Below the pieces are notes generated by a model. It saw nothing but the letters and a program-made list of their open reading frames with translations. It made no database searches and was not told the DNA's origin. This document shows positions 62,737 to 64,000 of a stretch of 64,000 nt of DNA, piece after piece. The first letter of the stretch is position 1. Each line of letters starts with the position of its first letter. The stretch covers positions 4,340,001 through 4,404,000 of the forward strand of contig OY969922.1 of assembly GCA_963704595.1 (NCBI GenBank). Reading direction: 5' to 3'. The stretch is from Acuticoccus sp963704595. Its GTDB lineage: Bacteria; Pseudomonadota; Alphaproteobacteria; Rhizobiales; Amorphaceae. The translations under genes were made by a program, and so were the position numbers.

Positions 62737-63723
62737 TCAGCTGTAACGAACGCGCGGGTCGAGCAGCGCGAGCAGGATGTCGGAAACCAGCATGCCGAGC
62801 ACCGTGAGCGAGCACAGCAGCATCACGAAGGCGCCGGCGAGGTACATGTCCTGGCTCATCAGCGCCTGCAGCATCAGCGGCCCGGCGAGCGGCAGGTTGA
62901 GCACGATGGCGGTGATCACCGCGCCCGAGACGAGCTGCGGCAGCAGCCAGCCGATGGTGGAGATGAACGGGTTCAGCGCCACGCGGACCGGGTATTTCAG
63001 GATAAGACGCCACTCGCTCATCCCCTTGGCGCGCGCCGTGGTGACGTAGGCCTTGGGCAGTTCGTCGAGGAGGTTGGCGCGCATGATCCGCACGAGGCTG
63101 GCCGTGGACGCGGTCCCGAGGATCACCATCGGCAGCCAGAGGTGGCTCATCAGGTCGCCGACCTTCGCCATCGACCACGGTGCGTTGATGTACTGGTCCG
63201 AGAACAGGCCGCCGACATCGGTCCCGAAATGGACCACCGCGATGTACATCAGCACCAGCGCCAGCAGGAAGTTGGGCGTCGCGAGTCCGATGAACCCGAC
63301 GAAGGTGACGAGATAGTCGCCGACCGAATATTTGCGCACGGCCGAATAGATGCCGATCGGAAGCGCGAGGCCCCAGGTGAAGATGAGCGTCGCGAACGAC
63401 AGGAGGAGCGTCAGCGCCATCCGCTCCCAGATGAGGTCGCCGACGGGCTGCTGCCATTCGAACGAGACGCCGAAATCGCCCTGCAGCATCCCCCACACCC
63501 ATTTGAAATACTGGATGTAGATCGGCTGGTTGAGACCGTAGCGCTCCTGCAGGTTCTCGATCCGCGCCTGGTCGACGATCTCGCCCTGCTGGGCGAGCGT
63601 CGCGATGTAGGTGGTGAGATAGTCGCCCGGAGGCGCCTGGATCAGCAGGAACGAGACGATGGAGACTGCGAACAGGAACGGGATCGTCCAGAGCAGCCGC
63701 TTGAGAATGAACTTGAACAGCAT
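62737..63723 (-). CDS. Peptide-type ABC transporter permease (DppB/OppB family)
   Basis: A 328-residue permease with the family N-terminus (FILKRLLWTIPFLFAVSIVSFLLIQAPPGD), six membrane segments and the EAA loop YVTTARAKGMSEWRLILKYPVRVALNPF. It forms the channel with the DppC-like partner. Confidence 0.92.
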   Translation of the reverse strand: MLFKFILKRLLWTIPFLFAVSIVSFLLIQAPPGDYLTTYIATLAQQGEIVDQARIENLQERYGLNQPIYIQYFKWVWGMLQGDFGVSFEWQQPVGDLIWERMALTLLLSFATLIFTWGLALPIGIYSAVRKYSVGDYLVTFVGFIGLATPNFLLALVLMYIAVVHFGTDVGGLFSDQYINAPWSMAKVGDLMSHLWLPMVILGTASTASLVRIMRANLLDELPKAYVTTARAKGMSEWRLILKYPVRVALNPFISTIGWLLPQLVSGAVITAIVLNLPLAGPLMLQALMSQDMYLAGAFVMLLCSLTVLGMLVSDILLALLDPRVRYS

Positions 63724-63849
63724 CGCCGCTCGCTCCCGAAAGGGGGACCTGGCGCGCCGGGTGCGGGCGGGTGGTCGCGCACCGGGTCACGTCCGAACAC
63801 AAAGTCGAAGTGGCGGCCGGGCTATCGGGCCCGGCCTTGTCGAAGTGTC

Positions 63850-63872
63850 GGCGCCGCGTCAGCCGCGGCGCC
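63850..63872 (-). terminator. Hairpin between binding-protein and permease genes
   Basis: Perfect 9-base arms GGCGCCGCG (63850-63858) and CGCGGCGCC (63864-63872) around a 5-base loop, 10 bases after the binding-protein stop. Another GC-rich hairpin (GGCCGGGC with GGGCCCGGCC) follows near 63815-63836. They probably limit read-through so that more binding protein than permease is made. Confidence 0.55.
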
Positions 63873-63881
63873 GGGCCGGGC

Positions 63882-64000
63882 CTACTTCTCGTAGTAGTAG
63901 GTCTGCGGCAGGGTCGGTGCGGGGTTCGGGTACATCCACGAGGCGGGCATACCGTCCGGCACGTTCTTCATGTTCTTGGCGACCACGCCGTAGCGGTCCG
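63882..64000 (-). CDS. C-terminus of ABC transporter substrate-binding protein (partial)
   Basis: The last 39 codons of a minus-strand gene, ending DRYGVVAKNMKNVPDGMPASWMYPNPAPTLPQ then TYYYEK and a stop. Its start is outside the window. Position upstream of the DppB/C-like permeases and the style of the C-terminus fit the peptide/opine-type (SBP family 5) binding proteins. Too little is present for a substrate guess. Confidence 0.7.
   Translation of the reverse strand, partial: DRYGVVAKNMKNVPDGMPASWMYPNPAPTLPQTYYYEK

Overview
The window is high-GC DNA from an alphaproteobacterium, most likely of the Hyphomicrobiales (Rhizobiales). The evidence is a 16S-tRNA-Ile-tRNA-Ala-23S-5S rRNA operon, an S. 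meliloti-like alpha-glucoside operon (binding protein, two permeases, AglA, ATPase), the murJ-glnD and rph/hrcA neighbourhoods, and a cysG-DUF2849-cysI-DUF934-fpr-cysH sulfate-assimilation operon. I cannot name the genus.

Layout. 1-2551: 5'-part of a large minus-strand GH5 cellulase with a CBM2-like domain and cadherin-like repeats, running off the left edge. 2932-13453: a ten-gene minus-strand catabolic operon containing a ribose-type ABC importer, the E1alpha/E1beta of an acetoin-dehydrogenase-like complex, an unusual E2 (two lipoyl domains, E3-binding domain, alpha/beta hydrolase), an AhpD-like protein, an FGGY kinase and two SDRs. A divergent SorC-family regulator (13603) faces it, followed by a LigI-like amidohydrolase and an HSD10-like dehydrogenase. 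16882-19932: an OmpR-type two-component system divergent from a secreted EF-hand protein, with a four-site operator between them. 20166-26213: alpha-glucoside uptake and hydrolysis. 26225-29976: small secreted protein, SAF-domain oxidoreductase, MFS transporter, HD phosphohydrolase. 29980-37033: housekeeping run murJ, glnD, hemW, rdgB, rph with overlapping starts and stops, divergent from hrcA. 38347-43343: small envelope proteins, aspartate aminotransferase, a chemoreceptor and a zinc-ribbon protein. 43433-49381: cysteine biosynthesis operon with a divergent Lrp regulator. 49392-50569: GST/MarR pair around a palindrome. 50723-56441: rRNA operon on the minus strand with promoter and terminator. 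56540-64000: a peptide-type ABC transporter joined to mannonate dehydratase, an MR/MLE enolase and a hydrolase, suggesting uptake and breakdown of sugar-acid conjugates.

Data quality. Fourteen protein genes, including the conserved rph, rdgB, hemW and glnD, can be read through only by skipping single bases, about 19 in all. Every one fits a one-base insertion; none needs a deletion (DUF934 is ambiguous). The insertions lie mostly at C or G. This looks like a systematic sequencing or assembly error more than gene decay. I annotate these genes at full span and give the approximate shift position.

The most interesting biology is the 2932-16357 island. A SorC regulator, RbsABC-like importer and FGGY kinase recall the logic of the Lsr (AI-2) system, but here they are tied to a TPP-dependent, acetoin-dehydrogenase-like C-C cleaving complex. 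It may be an undescribed pathway for a polyol, deoxy-sugar or alpha-hydroxyketone. The second candidate is the metal- or calcium-flavoured two-component/EF-hand module at 16882-19932.
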